Below, one piece after another: positions 34,850-44,058 of a DNA stretch of 64,000 nucleotides; position 1 is the first letter of the stretch; each line of letters starts with the position of its first letter. The stretch lies in contig CAZZHO010000002.1 in the NCBI GenBank assembly GCA_964653795.1, positions 4,505-68,504 of the forward strand. Reading direction: 5' to 3'. The stretch comes from JAWPMT01 sp964653795. GTDB taxonomy: Bacteria; Bacteroidota; Bacteroidia; Cytophagales; Cyclobacteriaceae. The position numbers were made by a program, and so were the translations under genes. The notes below the pieces were generated by a model that saw only the letters and a list, made by a program, of their open reading frames with translations, was not told the origin of the DNA and made no database searches.

Positions 34850-37480
34850 TCAATTATAGTATCGATAGATCATCTCTGCTACCAGACCCGTCCAGCCAGT
34901 CTGATGAGAAGCTCCCAAACCTTCGCCTGTGTCACCATTGAAATACTCATAGAAGAGAATATAGTCTTTAAAATGTGGGTCTTTCTGCAATTTCTCATAA
35001 TCGCCATACAGCGGCCGGTTCCCTTTTTCATCAGGAAGGAAGATCTTGAACATTCTCCAACAAACATCCTTGGCGACATCTGCAAGATTCTCTTTTTTAC
35101 CTGAACCAGTTGGATATTCCACCTTGAAGCCATCCGAGTAATATTGATGATACTTCTGCATGGACTCCAATAAAATGTAGTTAACCGGGAACCAAATTGG
35201 TCCTCTCCAATTGCTATTTCCTCCAAAGAAGGAGCTATCTGACTCACCCGGAAGATACTCCACGGACAGTGTTTCGTTATCTACTTCGAACTCGTAAGGA
35301 TGATCCTTGTGGTATTTGGATAATGCCCTGATGCCGTATTCAGAGAGAAACTCTTTAGGATCAAGCATCCTTTCCAGGATCTTTTTGAGCCTGTGTCTCC
35401 TCAAGATACTAAGCAGGTGTTTTTTGTCTGTCCCTTCATCATTCCATCTGGATACCAAGGAAGCGAGGGTAGGACGTTCTTTTACTATGAACTCAAGGCT
35501 TTGGCGAAATTCCGGAAGTTCGTCATATGCCTCTTGCCTTAGTATCTCAACTGCATACAGAGGGATCAAGCCAACCATGGATCGCACTTTCATCAGTTGG
35601 TCCTCTGCGTCGGGGCAGTGTATGATGTCATAATAAAATCCATCTTTCTCATCCCACAAGTCCACTCCCGCATCCCCAATACCATTCATCGCACCCGATA
35701 TATACAGGAAGTGCTCGAAGTACTTAATGCACATGTCCTGATAGACAGGATACTCCAAAGACAACTCCTGAGAAATACGCAACATGTTCAAAGCGAACAT
35801 GGCCATCCAACTCGTGCTATCTGCCTGTTCTAACCTGGAGTTTTCAATGATTTTATGATTTCTGTCGAATACTCCAATGTTATCGAGTCCGAGGAATCCA
35901 CCCTCAAATAGATTGTTACCATCTTTGTCTTTTCTATTGATCCACCAGGTGAAATTGACGGTCAGTTTATGAAATGCCCTCTGAAGGAAATCCAGGTCGG
36001 CCTCGCCATTTAGTTTCTTGTCAATGTTAAAGACTCTGAGTACTGCCCAGGCATGGACTGGAGGATTTACATCACTAAAATTCCATTCATAAGCCGGTAT
36101 CTGACCATTTGGGTGCTGGTATCGTTCCGTCAGTAGGAGCAGCAATTGGTTCTTTGCGAAATCTGGATCTATCCGTGCTATTGGGATGCAATGAAATGCC
36201 AAATCCCACGCTGCATACCACGGATACTCCCATTTGTCAGGCATTGAAATGATATGGTAATTGAATAGGTGCTTCCAATCCGAATTCCTCCCTTTTTTTC
36301 TGACTTGGGGTGGGCTGGTCTTTCCTGGATCGCCATGTAGCCAATTGTGGATGTTGTAATAGTAGAATTGCTTACTCCACATCATCCCCGCAAAAGCCTG
36401 GCGCTGAATATTTTTTAATTCGGAATTCTCGACTTTTTCCTGAATGTCGTGATAAAAGTCGTCAGCATCTGCCAGCCTTTGGTTCATGATTTGATCAAAA
36501 TCACCAAAAGGGTTTTCGAGTTCTTTATCACAAAACCTGACCCGAACTTTCTCCTCGGAGTTTTTTAATACCAACTTGAAGTGCCCACTCACTTTGGTGC
36601 CTTCATTTTTTGGGTTTAGGGATTTCTTGTCATCGACTACAAAATCATTGATGGCATCCTTGGGGTATTTTGACCTATTGACAGATCCGTTGCCGTATAG
36701 TCTTTCCCTGTTGGTTTCATTATCACAGAAGAGCAGTTCCACATTCTCCGAATCAAAGTAGGCATAGAATTCACCTAGCATATGATGTGAGATTTTGACA
36801 GAGTTCGAGCCAGTTTTTTTAATAGTGGGAATCTCCAAATCACGTCCTGATGACCAGGTATTCCTCATCCAAATAGTTGGGAGAATATGAAGGTTCGCTT
36901 CTTTTTTTCCTCTATCGACCGCTGTGCAGCTTAGTAGAAAATCCTGCTCGCTGTTTTTAGCGTATTCCAGGAATAGATCGTAGTACTCATCCTTATCAAA
37001 TATGCCTGTATCCAATAGTTCATACTCACGTTCTTTGCGAGAACGGGCGCCATTCCTGTCAACTAGCTTGGCATAAGGAAACTCACCCTTCGGATACTTA
37101 TACAGCATCTTCATGTAGGAGTGGGTGGGAGTAGAGTCCAGGTAGTAGTAAAGTTCCTTTACGTCCTCTCCATGATTGCCCTCATTGCCTGTTAAACCAA
37201 ACAGTCTTTCTTTTAGTATTGGGTCTTTCTCATTCCAAAAAGCCCATGAAAAGCAAATTCGCTGATCATAGTTAGAGAACCCTCCAATTCCGTCTTCACC
37301 CCATCGGTAGGCTTTACTTCTGGCCTGGTCATGAACGACAGATTCCCAAGCATTACCATGATCGGTATAATCCTCCCGGACTGTGGCCCATTGCCTTTCA
37401 GACAAATACGGTCCCCATTCCTTCCACTTTTTATCGACTTTATCTTGCTTAAGTCTTTCTTTTTCAATCGGTTCAATCAT
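34850..37480 (-). CDS. GH63-like glucosidase
   Basis: 876 residues with no signal peptide, so cytoplasmic. The family is recognised from GEDGIGGFSNYDQRICFS near the N-terminus, the (alpha/alpha)6 barrel blocks KWEYPWYAAWDLAFHCIP and GGFLGLDNIGVFDR, and the GH63 block GGNSNWRGPIWFPVNYILLE. YFNGDTGEGLGASHQTGWTG carries a probable catalytic Glu. Related bacterial enzymes hydrolyse alpha-linked glucose or mannose from small glycosides such as glycerate or glucosylated solutes, so a role in compatible-solute or glycan turnover is plausible. An inverted repeat lies 14 bp upstream of its start. Confidence 0.83.
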   Translation of the reverse strand: MIEPIEKERLKQDKVDKKWKEWGPYLSERQWATVREDYTDHGNAWESVVHDQARSKAYRWGEDGIGGFSNYDQRICFSWAFWNEKDPILKERLFGLTGNEGNHGEDVKELYYYLDSTPTHSYMKMLYKYPKGEFPYAKLVDRNGARSRKEREYELLDTGIFDKDEYYDLFLEYAKNSEQDFLLSCTAVDRGKKEANLHILPTIWMRNTWSSGRDLEIPTIKKTGSNSVKISHHMLGEFYAYFDSENVELLFCDNETNRERLYGNGSVNRSKYPKDAINDFVVDDKKSLNPKNEGTKVSGHFKLVLKNSEEKVRVRFCDKELENPFGDFDQIMNQRLADADDFYHDIQEKVENSELKNIQRQAFAGMMWSKQFYYYNIHNWLHGDPGKTSPPQVRKKGRNSDWKHLFNYHIISMPDKWEYPWYAAWDLAFHCIPIARIDPDFAKNQLLLLLTERYQHPNGQIPAYEWNFSDVNPPVHAWAVLRVFNIDKKLNGEADLDFLQRAFHKLTVNFTWWINRKDKDGNNLFEGGFLGLDNIGVFDRNHKIIENSRLEQADSTSWMAMFALNMLRISQELSLEYPVYQDMCIKYFEHFLYISGAMNGIGDAGVDLWDEKDGFYYDIIHCPDAEDQLMKVRSMVGLIPLYAVEILRQEAYDELPEFRQSLEFIVKERPTLASLVSRWNDEGTDKKHLLSILRRHRLKKILERMLDPKEFLSEYGIRALSKYHKDHPYEFEVDNETLSVEYLPGESDSSFFGGNSNWRGPIWFPVNYILLESMQKYHQYYSDGFKVEYPTGSGKKENLADVAKDVCWRMFKIFLPDEKGNRPLYGDYEKLQKDPHFKDYILFYEYFNGDTGEGLGASHQTGWTGLVAEMIYRYYN

Positions 37481-37493
37481 ATGGCGCCAGGTT

Positions 37494-37521
37494 ATCTGAA
37501 GAAAAGAAGTGTTCTTCAGAT
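37494..37521. promoter_or_regulatory. perfect inverted repeat between the glucosidase gene and guaA
   Basis: ATCTGAAGAA and TTCTTCAGAT are perfect 10-base complements around an 8-base spacer (37504-37511), in the 107 bp between two divergent starts. It begins 14 bp upstream of the glucosidase ATG, so it could be an operator or a 5-prime leader hairpin for that gene. Confidence 0.45.
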
Positions 37522-37575
37522 GAAAAGAGTCTCAAACTTAAAAAACGTCTATGGCTTCCGGTCATACAGACATAG

Positions 37576-37583
37576 TATTTTTG
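37576..37583 (+). promoter_or_regulatory. possible -7 element very close to the guaA start
   Basis: TATTTTTG matches TAnnTTTG but ends 4 bases before the guaA ATG at 37588. If real, transcription would begin at or about the start codon, giving a leaderless mRNA. No clear TTG at -33. Low confidence. Confidence 0.2.
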
Positions 37584-37587
37584 CGGC

Positions 37588-39111
37588 ATGATCGAAAAAA
37601 TACTCATCCTCGATTTTGGATCTCAGTATACCCAGCTAATAGCTAGAAGAGTAAGAGAACTGAATGTCTACTGTGAGATACATCCATTCAGTAAGCCTCC
37701 GACTGTAGATGAGACGGTCAAAGGATTAATTCTTTCAGGGAGCCCATGCTCGGTACTGGAGGATGGATCTCCAAGAGTTGATTTAGAAGCATTTGGGGAC
37801 AAGCCTATATTAGGCGTTTGCTATGGTGCTCAGCTCATTGCGCATGAAAATGGAGGCAAGGTGGCCAGGTCAGCTCATAGAGAATATGGAAGATCCAATA
37901 TTTCTCAAGTAGCTTCCAATGATTTGTTTAAAGGAATAGAGGACGGTTCGCAGGTTTGGATGTCGCATGGAGATACTATTACCGACCTACCATCATCTTT
38001 TGAAAAAATTGCATCCACAAAAGACATCCCGGTGGCAGCTTACAAGCTTGCTGGAAGAGAAACGTATGGTATTCAATTTCATCCGGAGGTTACTCATACT
38101 GTACAGGGCAATGAGTTACTATTCAATTTTGTGGTTAATATCTGTGGAGCTAGTCAAACATGGACTCCCGATGCCTTTGTAGAAAGTACGGTTGACGATT
38201 TAAAAGAGCAACTGGGTGAGGATAAGGTAGTGATGGGTCTTTCTGGAGGAGTAGATTCTTCCGTGGCTGCCGTTTTGCTTCACAAGGCCATTGGTGAAAA
38301 TCTGTATTGCATCTTCGTTGATAATGGCCTTTTGAGGAAGAATGAGTTTGAGTCGGTGTTAGCTAGCTACAAGGGACTTGGACTTAATGTCAAGGGAGTA
38401 GACGCAAAACAAAAGTTCTACAGTGCTTTAAAGGGACTTACTGATCCTGAGGCTAAGAGAAAAGCTATTGGTAAAACTTTTATTGATGTATTCGATGAAG
38501 AATCACATAAAATAGAAGGAGTCAAGTGGCTGGGGCAAGGGACCATTTACCCTGATGTCATAGAGTCAGTTTCTGTGAAAGGCCCATCAGTGACCATAAA
38601 GTCTCATCACAATGTTGGGGGACTTCCTGAGAAAATGAAACTGAAAGTAGTAGAGCCTTTAAAGCTGCTTTTCAAAGATGGAGTAAGAAGAGTGGGTAAG
38701 AGTCTGGAAATTCCACAAGAGATTTTGGGTAGACACCCTTTTCCTGGCCCAGGTTTAGGAATTCGAATTTTGGGGGATATTACGGCCGAAAAAGTGGAAA
38801 TACTACAAGCCGTGGATCATATCTTCATCAATGGATTGAAGGAAGAGAGTCTTTATGATGAGGTTTGGCAGGCAGGGGCCATGTTACTCCCGATTCATTC
38901 GGTAGGAGTAATGGGGGACGAGCGTACTTATGAGCAGGTTGTAGCGCTGAGGGCAGTTAGCAGTGTTGATGGAATGACTGCAGATTGGTGCCATTTGCCT
39001 TACGCGTTTTTAGCCCGGGTCTCAAACCAAATTATTAATCAGGTAAAAGGAGTAAATAGGGTAGTTTATGATATAAGCTCTAAACCGCCTGCAACCATAG
39101 AGTGGGAATAA
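37588..39111 (+). CDS. guaA: GMP synthase (glutamine-hydrolysing)
   Basis: 507 residues. The class I glutamine amidotransferase domain has Cys78 in ILGVCYGAQ and the His-Glu pair in QFHPEVTHT. The ATP pyrophosphatase domain has the P-loop GLSGGVDSSVAA, then RHPFPGPGLGIRILG and the C-terminal dimerisation domain ending SKPPATIEWE. Converts XMP to GMP. The stop shares one base with the ATG of the next gene (TAATG), so the binding-fold protein and hemL are probably co-expressed with it. Confidence 0.97.
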   Translation: MIEKILILDFGSQYTQLIARRVRELNVYCEIHPFSKPPTVDETVKGLILSGSPCSVLEDGSPRVDLEAFGDKPILGVCYGAQLIAHENGGKVARSAHREYGRSNISQVASNDLFKGIEDGSQVWMSHGDTITDLPSSFEKIASTKDIPVAAYKLAGRETYGIQFHPEVTHTVQGNELLFNFVVNICGASQTWTPDAFVESTVDDLKEQLGEDKVVMGLSGGVDSSVAAVLLHKAIGENLYCIFVDNGLLRKNEFESVLASYKGLGLNVKGVDAKQKFYSALKGLTDPEAKRKAIGKTFIDVFDEESHKIEGVKWLGQGTIYPDVIESVSVKGPSVTIKSHHNVGGLPEKMKLKVVEPLKLLFKDGVRRVGKSLEIPQEILGRHPFPGPGLGIRILGDITAEKVEILQAVDHIFINGLKEESLYDEVWQAGAMLLPIHSVGVMGDERTYEQVVALRAVSSVDGMTADWCHLPYAFLARVSNQIINQVKGVNRVVYDISSKPPATIEWE

Positions 39112-40958
39112 TGAGAAACTATATAAAAGCTTCAGTCCTGGTTGTTTTTCTTCTTGCTTTTGGGAATCTCCAGGGTCAGTCCAGTCAAAGTGAGTACCTG
39201 GAAGCCAAGAGGCTATTTCGCAATGGAGACTATGCAAGTGCCAGAAGTGCTTTTTCATCATTGTTTGAGGATCCATCCTTTGGTGCATATTCAGGTTTTT
39301 TTGCTGGGTTGGCGAGTTACAATGAAGGTGATATTGAATCAGCTATTTCTATATGGAAACTTATACCGACGAAGTATTCATACTGGAATAGACTTGCAGA
39401 AGTTTATCGGTGGCTTGCACTCGGAAGTTACGAGCTTGGTAGGTTTGAACAAGCGCTAATATATTCAGAGGCTTTCAATGGTCTGGCTGAATCTTCTGTT
39501 GGAAGACAAATGGCTCTAAAGTATCTCCCTGGGGCCTCTAAGTCTCGCCTACTTTCCCTGTATGAAAAGTATCCTTCGAATGCGGCTTTGGCTAAAGTAC
39601 TTGTACCTAAACTCGATAAAAACAATCAAGAGGATGTCGATTTGATAGGAGAGCTTACTGCAAAGTTCGACCTGGATATGGCTCAACTTTCTGGTGTAGA
39701 GTTTTCCGATGTGAAGAAGGAAGCTTACAATGTCGCGGTTCTACTCCCATATATGTTTACAGATCTTATAGATCCCACAAGAACTATTAGCAATCGAGTA
39801 ATAATGGACTTGTATCAGGGTATGCTATTAGCTGAAGAGAAACTGCAATTGGAAGGCAAAGAAATTCGTTTGTATCCTTTTGACACGAAAAGAAGTAACG
39901 AAATCACCGCCTCAATTTTGGAAAGAGCAGGAGAGGAGAATATTGATTTAGTGGTGGGTCCACTCTTTGGAGGACCCATTAAAGCTGCGAATGAATTTTC
40001 TGCTGAGAAGCAGATTAACATTTTCAATCCCGTTTCTTCAAACATAGAAGCTTTAGGAGACAATCCTTTTTCCTACTTATTGAAGCCTTCCCATAGGACT
40101 ATGGCACTTTCATTAGCCAAATGTGCAATTGATGAGATAGAGAATAAAAATGCACTTGTTTATTATTCAGATAACACCCGGGATTCTCTTTTTGCCACCA
40201 TCTACAAGGATGAGATAGTAGCCAATGGCTATGAGGTAATAGAGTTTAGGCCAGTCGACAATGAAGGTAGCAAGGCAATATTAGATAGCCTGATTGCCCA
40301 GCATGAGGAGTATATTCTCTCGTTGGAAGAATTAGACTCTATGAAACAAATACCCGGGAGGTTTATAAAGGAGAAAGAAGCCGATGAGGAAGATGAGTTA
40401 GAGATGTCTCTTATTCTACCGTATGAGCAGGAAGATGGAACAGTTGACTCACTTGTATTCTATGAGATGAAATACAATGTGGTGGAAGATAGTATTGGAC
40501 ATATCATGATTGCTTCTTCTGATAATGGGGTGGTCAATAATTTCATTGGAGCTGTTGAAACCAGACCGGATACGGTAGGGCTTTATGGATATGGGAATTG
40601 GACCAATTTCAAAACGGTAGACTTCAATCAGATCGAAAGAATGGATTTACGATTGGCGGACCCGCAATATTTTGACGAGAGGGAGCCATTATATCAACAA
40701 TTGAAAGATGAGGTGGCCTTACGGTACCAGCAACCTATCTCCGACTACCATTATCTTGGATACGAGACCATTTATTTCTTAGGTACTATGCTATCAGAGC
40801 ATGGTAAGTATTTTCAAAAGGCTTTTTATTCAGCGGAAAAACCTTATCCCGGTCAGTTCATGATGGGATTTAAATATGGTATCAAAAACGATAATCAGCA
40901 GGTTCCTATTGTTACGTTGAGAAATAACACACTTATTCCCGTCAATGACAACAAATAA
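39111..40958 (+). CDS. exported TPR-like and periplasmic-binding-fold protein
   Basis: 615 residues from the ATG at 39111, giving signal peptide MRNYIKASVLVVFLLAFGNLQGQ. The N-terminal ~200 residues are TPR-like helices (AKRLFRNGDYASARSAFSSL); the rest has a type 1 periplasmic binding fold (YNVAVLLPYMF, LVVGPLFGGPIKAANEFS, INIFNPVSSNIEALG), an arrangement that recalls LpoA and branched-chain amino acid receptors. A long acidic insert lies at about 420-450. In flavobacteria a PBP1-fold protein with LysM is often next to guaA; this looks like the TPR variant. Overlaps guaA by 1 bp and hemL by 14 bp. Ligand unknown. Confidence 0.8.
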   Translation: MRNYIKASVLVVFLLAFGNLQGQSSQSEYLEAKRLFRNGDYASARSAFSSLFEDPSFGAYSGFFAGLASYNEGDIESAISIWKLIPTKYSYWNRLAEVYRWLALGSYELGRFEQALIYSEAFNGLAESSVGRQMALKYLPGASKSRLLSLYEKYPSNAALAKVLVPKLDKNNQEDVDLIGELTAKFDLDMAQLSGVEFSDVKKEAYNVAVLLPYMFTDLIDPTRTISNRVIMDLYQGMLLAEEKLQLEGKEIRLYPFDTKRSNEITASILERAGEENIDLVVGPLFGGPIKAANEFSAEKQINIFNPVSSNIEALGDNPFSYLLKPSHRTMALSLAKCAIDEIENKNALVYYSDNTRDSLFATIYKDEIVANGYEVIEFRPVDNEGSKAILDSLIAQHEEYILSLEELDSMKQIPGRFIKEKEADEEDELEMSLILPYEQEDGTVDSLVFYEMKYNVVEDSIGHIMIASSDNGVVNNFIGAVETRPDTVGLYGYGNWTNFKTVDFNQIERMDLRLADPQYFDEREPLYQQLKDEVALRYQQPISDYHYLGYETIYFLGTMLSEHGKYFQKAFYSAEKPYPGQFMMGFKYGIKNDNQQVPIVTLRNNTLIPVNDNK

Positions 40959-42237
40959 TAGCCAAGCGCTTTTTCAGACAGCTAAGGACTTCATTCCTGG
41001 TGGTGTCAACTCTCCAGTTAGAGCTTTTAAAGCCGTGGGAGGAGATCCCATCTTTTTTAAAAGTGCCAAAGGTGCTTACATGTATGATGAAGATGGCAAC
41101 GCTTACATCGACATGATTAACTCGTGGGGGCCAATGATTTTGGGTCACGCTCATGAGAAAGTTGAGAGTGCTGTTCTGGAGGCAGTTCGTTCAAGCCCTT
41201 CCTTTGGTGCTCCAGGTAGGAGAGAGGTGGAGATTGCTCAGTTGATCGTGGATATGGTGCCCTCCATTGAAAAGGTACGTATGGTAAACTCCGGAACTGA
41301 GGCGACCATGTCTGCTGTCAGGGTGGCGAGAGGTTATACCGGGAAGAATAAGTTTATCAAGTTCGAAGGATGCTATCACGGACATGGTGATGCTTTCCTT
41401 ATCGCTGCAGGAAGTGGTGCGGTGACTATGGGATCTCCGGATAGTCCAGGAGTGACGGAGGGAACTGCCAAAGATACTTTATTGGCACCTTTCAATGATT
41501 TAGACGCTGTGGAGCAGATTCTGGAACGAAATAAAGGAGATGTTGCGGCTTTGATCGTAGAGCCTGTGGGAGGAAACATGGGCTGTGTCCCTCCAAAAGC
41601 TGGCTACCTTGAAGGTCTGAGAGAACTGTGCGATCAGCATAAAGTAGTGCTAATTTTTGATGAAGTGATGACCGGATTTCGTCTTTCAAAAGGTGGAGCT
41701 CAAGAATTACTTGGTGTCACTCCTGATATGACCACACTTGGTAAGATCATTGGAGGAGGTCTTCCTGTAGGGGCTTACGGAGGTAAGAAAGAAATTATGG
41801 ACTTTGTTTCACCACAAGGTCCTGTTTATCAAGCTGGCACGCTCTCAGGTAACCCAGTGGCAATGGCAGCAGGTCTGGCTATTTTGCAAGAGCTGAATGA
41901 GAATGTAGGCATATATGAGCAATTAGAGACTAATACTTCCAGACTTGCTGAAGGACTATTGTCTACAGCTCAGGATCTTGGGTTTGACTGTACCACCAAT
42001 CAAATAGGTAGTATGTATACACTTTTCTTTTCGAGTAAGAAAGTATCGAATTTTGAGGATGCGAAGGCTTGTGATATGGAGCTTTTCTCAAAGTACTTTA
42101 GAGGAATGTTGGAAAGAGGTATCTACCTGGCGCCTTCACAATATGAATCCTTATTTATCTCGCAGAAAATAGGCGAGGAGGAAATTGGTAAGATCCTTCA
42201 GGCAAATGAAGATACACTCAGATCAATAAAAGGCTAA
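40945..42237 (+). CDS. hemL: glutamate-1-semialdehyde 2,1-aminomutase
   Basis: 430-residue PLP enzyme converting glutamate-1-semialdehyde to 5-aminolevulinate in heme synthesis. Signatures: FIPGGVNSPVRAFKAVGG at the N-terminus, MVNSGTEATMSAVRVARG, LIFDEVMTGFRLSKGGAQ, and the PLP lysine in TTLGKIIGGGLPVGAYGG. Length is normal. The start overlaps the upstream gene by 14 bp, so expression is probably coupled to guaA. Convergent with the DUF3667 gene, whose stop overlaps by 15 bp. Confidence 0.96.
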   Translation: MTTNNSQALFQTAKDFIPGGVNSPVRAFKAVGGDPIFFKSAKGAYMYDEDGNAYIDMINSWGPMILGHAHEKVESAVLEAVRSSPSFGAPGRREVEIAQLIVDMVPSIEKVRMVNSGTEATMSAVRVARGYTGKNKFIKFEGCYHGHGDAFLIAAGSGAVTMGSPDSPGVTEGTAKDTLLAPFNDLDAVEQILERNKGDVAALIVEPVGGNMGCVPPKAGYLEGLRELCDQHKVVLIFDEVMTGFRLSKGGAQELLGVTPDMTTLGKIIGGGLPVGAYGGKKEIMDFVSPQGPVYQAGTLSGNPVAMAAGLAILQELNENVGIYEQLETNTSRLAEGLLSTAQDLGFDCTTNQIGSMYTLFFSSKKVSNFEDAKACDMELFSKYFRGMLERGIYLAPSQYESLFISQKIGEEEIGKILQANEDTLRSIKG

Positions 42238-43197
42238 ACTTAGCAAGACTTCTACCAGAAGCGCTATAGATAGGAGTATCATGTAGTTAAAGCCTATTGC
42301 CAGGAATTTTAGGATTGTAGTTCCCCACTTCTGTTGATATACTTTTTTAAGTGACATTAATATGTAAAAACTCACGATGAAGAGTACCACCTGACCGGCT
42401 ACATCGACCACTTCTTCTCCTGCAACCAATGTAATAAGCCATGCTATACCGAAGGCGAAGAATGTGAAACTGTGGATATGCAGAGAATGGATCACGTGAT
42501 GAATATAGAGCCCCCTGCGCCAGTAAAATATTTTCAGCAATAAGGCATAAAGTGGTAGAATAAAGAACATCATAACTGGGATGTTCTCCACGATTAAGCT
42601 ACTGATATCATTACCGCTGGCGTTGGATAGCCTTACCATCCGGCTAAAAGCCAATCGGTCTAGCAATGGTCTTTCTGATACATATAGGGAATCGAGGATT
42701 TCTTCCTCGCTGTGCCCTTCCGAGTGCATGGCTGCAATAAGTTCTATTTCCCAGTCTTGAGCTGGCCATTCTTCTGGATCATTTGGGCGCTGGTCTCTTG
42801 ATAATGCGAGCAGGCTGTCTAGAGCCGGGCGATCTTCTTCATTGAACTCAAAGAGTGTGCCCTCATTGTCTTCAAAGTCATTCTCAGATACAAAAGAGAA
42901 TAGGAAAAAATGGAACAGGCTAATTACTAAATAGAGCCTGACAGGGTGAGCGTACATTACTCTTTTCCCTTCATTGAATGCATTTGTCAGAAAACCGGGT
43001 TTGGTAAGAAATGGTCGAATAGATCGTCCGAATCTGGAATCCAAGCTGAAATAGTTCGAGAAAAACTCCTTGAATAGTATTCCAAAAGAAAGGTTCGTGG
43101 TGGTGTTCTCCTGCCCACAACTGGGACAGAAGTTGTAGACATCAGAAATGCTTTTATGACAATTGAGGCAAGTGCTTGTTTTTCGCCTAATTCTCAT
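42223..43197 (-). CDS. DUF3667 membrane protein with N-terminal zinc ribbon
   Basis: 324 residues. TCLNCHKSISDVYNFCPSCGQ (two CxxC pairs) forms a zinc ribbon, followed by the DUF3667 block RSIRPFLTKPGFLTNAFNEGKR and YAHPVRLYLVISLFHFFLF. About four to five membrane helices occur, with a long acidic loop (about 105-165). Function unknown; widespread in Bacteroidota. Overlaps the 53-residue membrane protein upstream by 4 bp (ATGA), so it belongs to the nfeD-kdsB run. Confidence 0.88.
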   Translation of the reverse strand: MRIRRKTSTCLNCHKSISDVYNFCPSCGQENTTTNLSFGILFKEFFSNYFSLDSRFGRSIRPFLTKPGFLTNAFNEGKRVMYAHPVRLYLVISLFHFFLFSFVSENDFEDNEGTLFEFNEEDRPALDSLLALSRDQRPNDPEEWPAQDWEIELIAAMHSEGHSEEEILDSLYVSERPLLDRLAFSRMVRLSNASGNDISSLIVENIPVMMFFILPLYALLLKIFYWRRGLYIHHVIHSLHIHSFTFFAFGIAWLITLVAGEEVVDVAGQVVLFIVSFYILMSLKKVYQQKWGTTILKFLAIGFNYMILLSIALLVEVLLSLAFY

Positions 43198-43355
43198 GTT
43201 TTCCAGAATTTGTTAGTCATAAAAGCCACCAGCCAGATGGCAAGGGCCAGGACCGTGTATTCCATTTCTTCTGTCTCCGTTCTTAGAGAAATATAGAACA
43301 GGACAGCTGCCACTATCATCAGCCCCCAGACCAATACTCTTTTAGTTTTTTCCAT
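43194..43355 (-). CDS. 53-residue two-helix membrane protein
   Basis: Reading frame from the ATG at 43355: MEKTKRVLVWGLMIVAAVLF then YISLRTETEE and MEYTVLALAIWLVAFMTNKF, ending WKT. Two membrane segments (about 7-22 and 33-46) with a short charged loop between. The start overlaps kdsB by 14 bp and the stop overlaps the DUF3667 start by 4 bp. That coupling on both sides is the main reason to call it a gene. Function unknown. Confidence 0.75.
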   Translation of the reverse strand: MEKTKRVLVWGLMIVAAVLFYISLRTETEEMEYTVLALAIWLVAFMTNKFWKT

Positions 43356-44058
43356 CTATCAGTTTTCTTGCCAATTGCAAATCTTCCTCAGTGTCAACGG
43401 ATATTGATTCGTGAGCGGATTCCAATACTTTGATTTTTAATCCATTTTCCAACCATCTCAACTGTTCCAGCGATTCAGCCAATTCCAGGGAGCTGGGCTT
43501 CAGGTTGGCTATTGTCTTCAGGGCCTCTTTTCTGAAACCGTATATGCCTTTGTGTTTGTAATAAGTGGGTGTTCCTCCTTTGGAAAAAGGAATAGCACTT
43601 CTTGAAAAGTACATAGCGTCATGATTCTGGTCGCATACTACTTTGACGCAACTGGGATTGTTAATTTCTTGAAGATCTTCAATTTCTTTCTTTAAAGTGG
43701 AAATCTCAGCCCCTTCCATTAGCGCCTTTGAGACAGAGTTTATATCCTCTTCAGGTATGAATGGTTCATCACCTTGGATATTGACATAAAAATCCGCCGG
43801 GTGATTCAATGCTACCTCAATACACCTATCTGTACCCGTAGCGTGATCTTTACTTGTTATGACTACTTCTCCTGATATTTCATGTATTGATTCGGCAATC
43901 CTTTCATCATCAGTTGCGACGATCACCTTATCTAACAAACTAGCCTTCAAACACTGCTTATAAACCATCTGGATCATCGTTTGATCTCCAATCATGGCCA
44001 ATGGTTTGCCAGGAAGTCTTGTGGATTGAAATCTGGCAGGTATGATGCCCAGTATCAC
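43342..44058 (-). CDS. kdsB: 3-deoxy-manno-octulosonate cytidylyltransferase
   Basis: 238 residues from a GTG start at 44058. Activates Kdo with CTP for lipopolysaccharide assembly in the cytoplasm. IIPARFQSTRLPGKPLA is the nucleotide-binding signature, IVATDDERIAE and ATGTDRCIEVA follow, VNIQGDEPFI contains the metal Asp region and KHKGIYGFRKEAL the Kdo-binding part. The start overlaps the nfeD-like gene by 4 bp (GTGA). Indicates an outer membrane with LPS. Confidence 0.95.
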   Translation of the reverse strand: MILGIIPARFQSTRLPGKPLAMIGDQTMIQMVYKQCLKASLLDKVIVATDDERIAESIHEISGEVVITSKDHATGTDRCIEVALNHPADFYVNIQGDEPFIPEEDINSVSKALMEGAEISTLKKEIEDLQEINNPSCVKVVCDQNHDAMYFSRSAIPFSKGGTPTYYKHKGIYGFRKEALKTIANLKPSSLELAESLEQLRWLENGLKIKVLESAHESISVDTEEDLQLARKLIDGKN

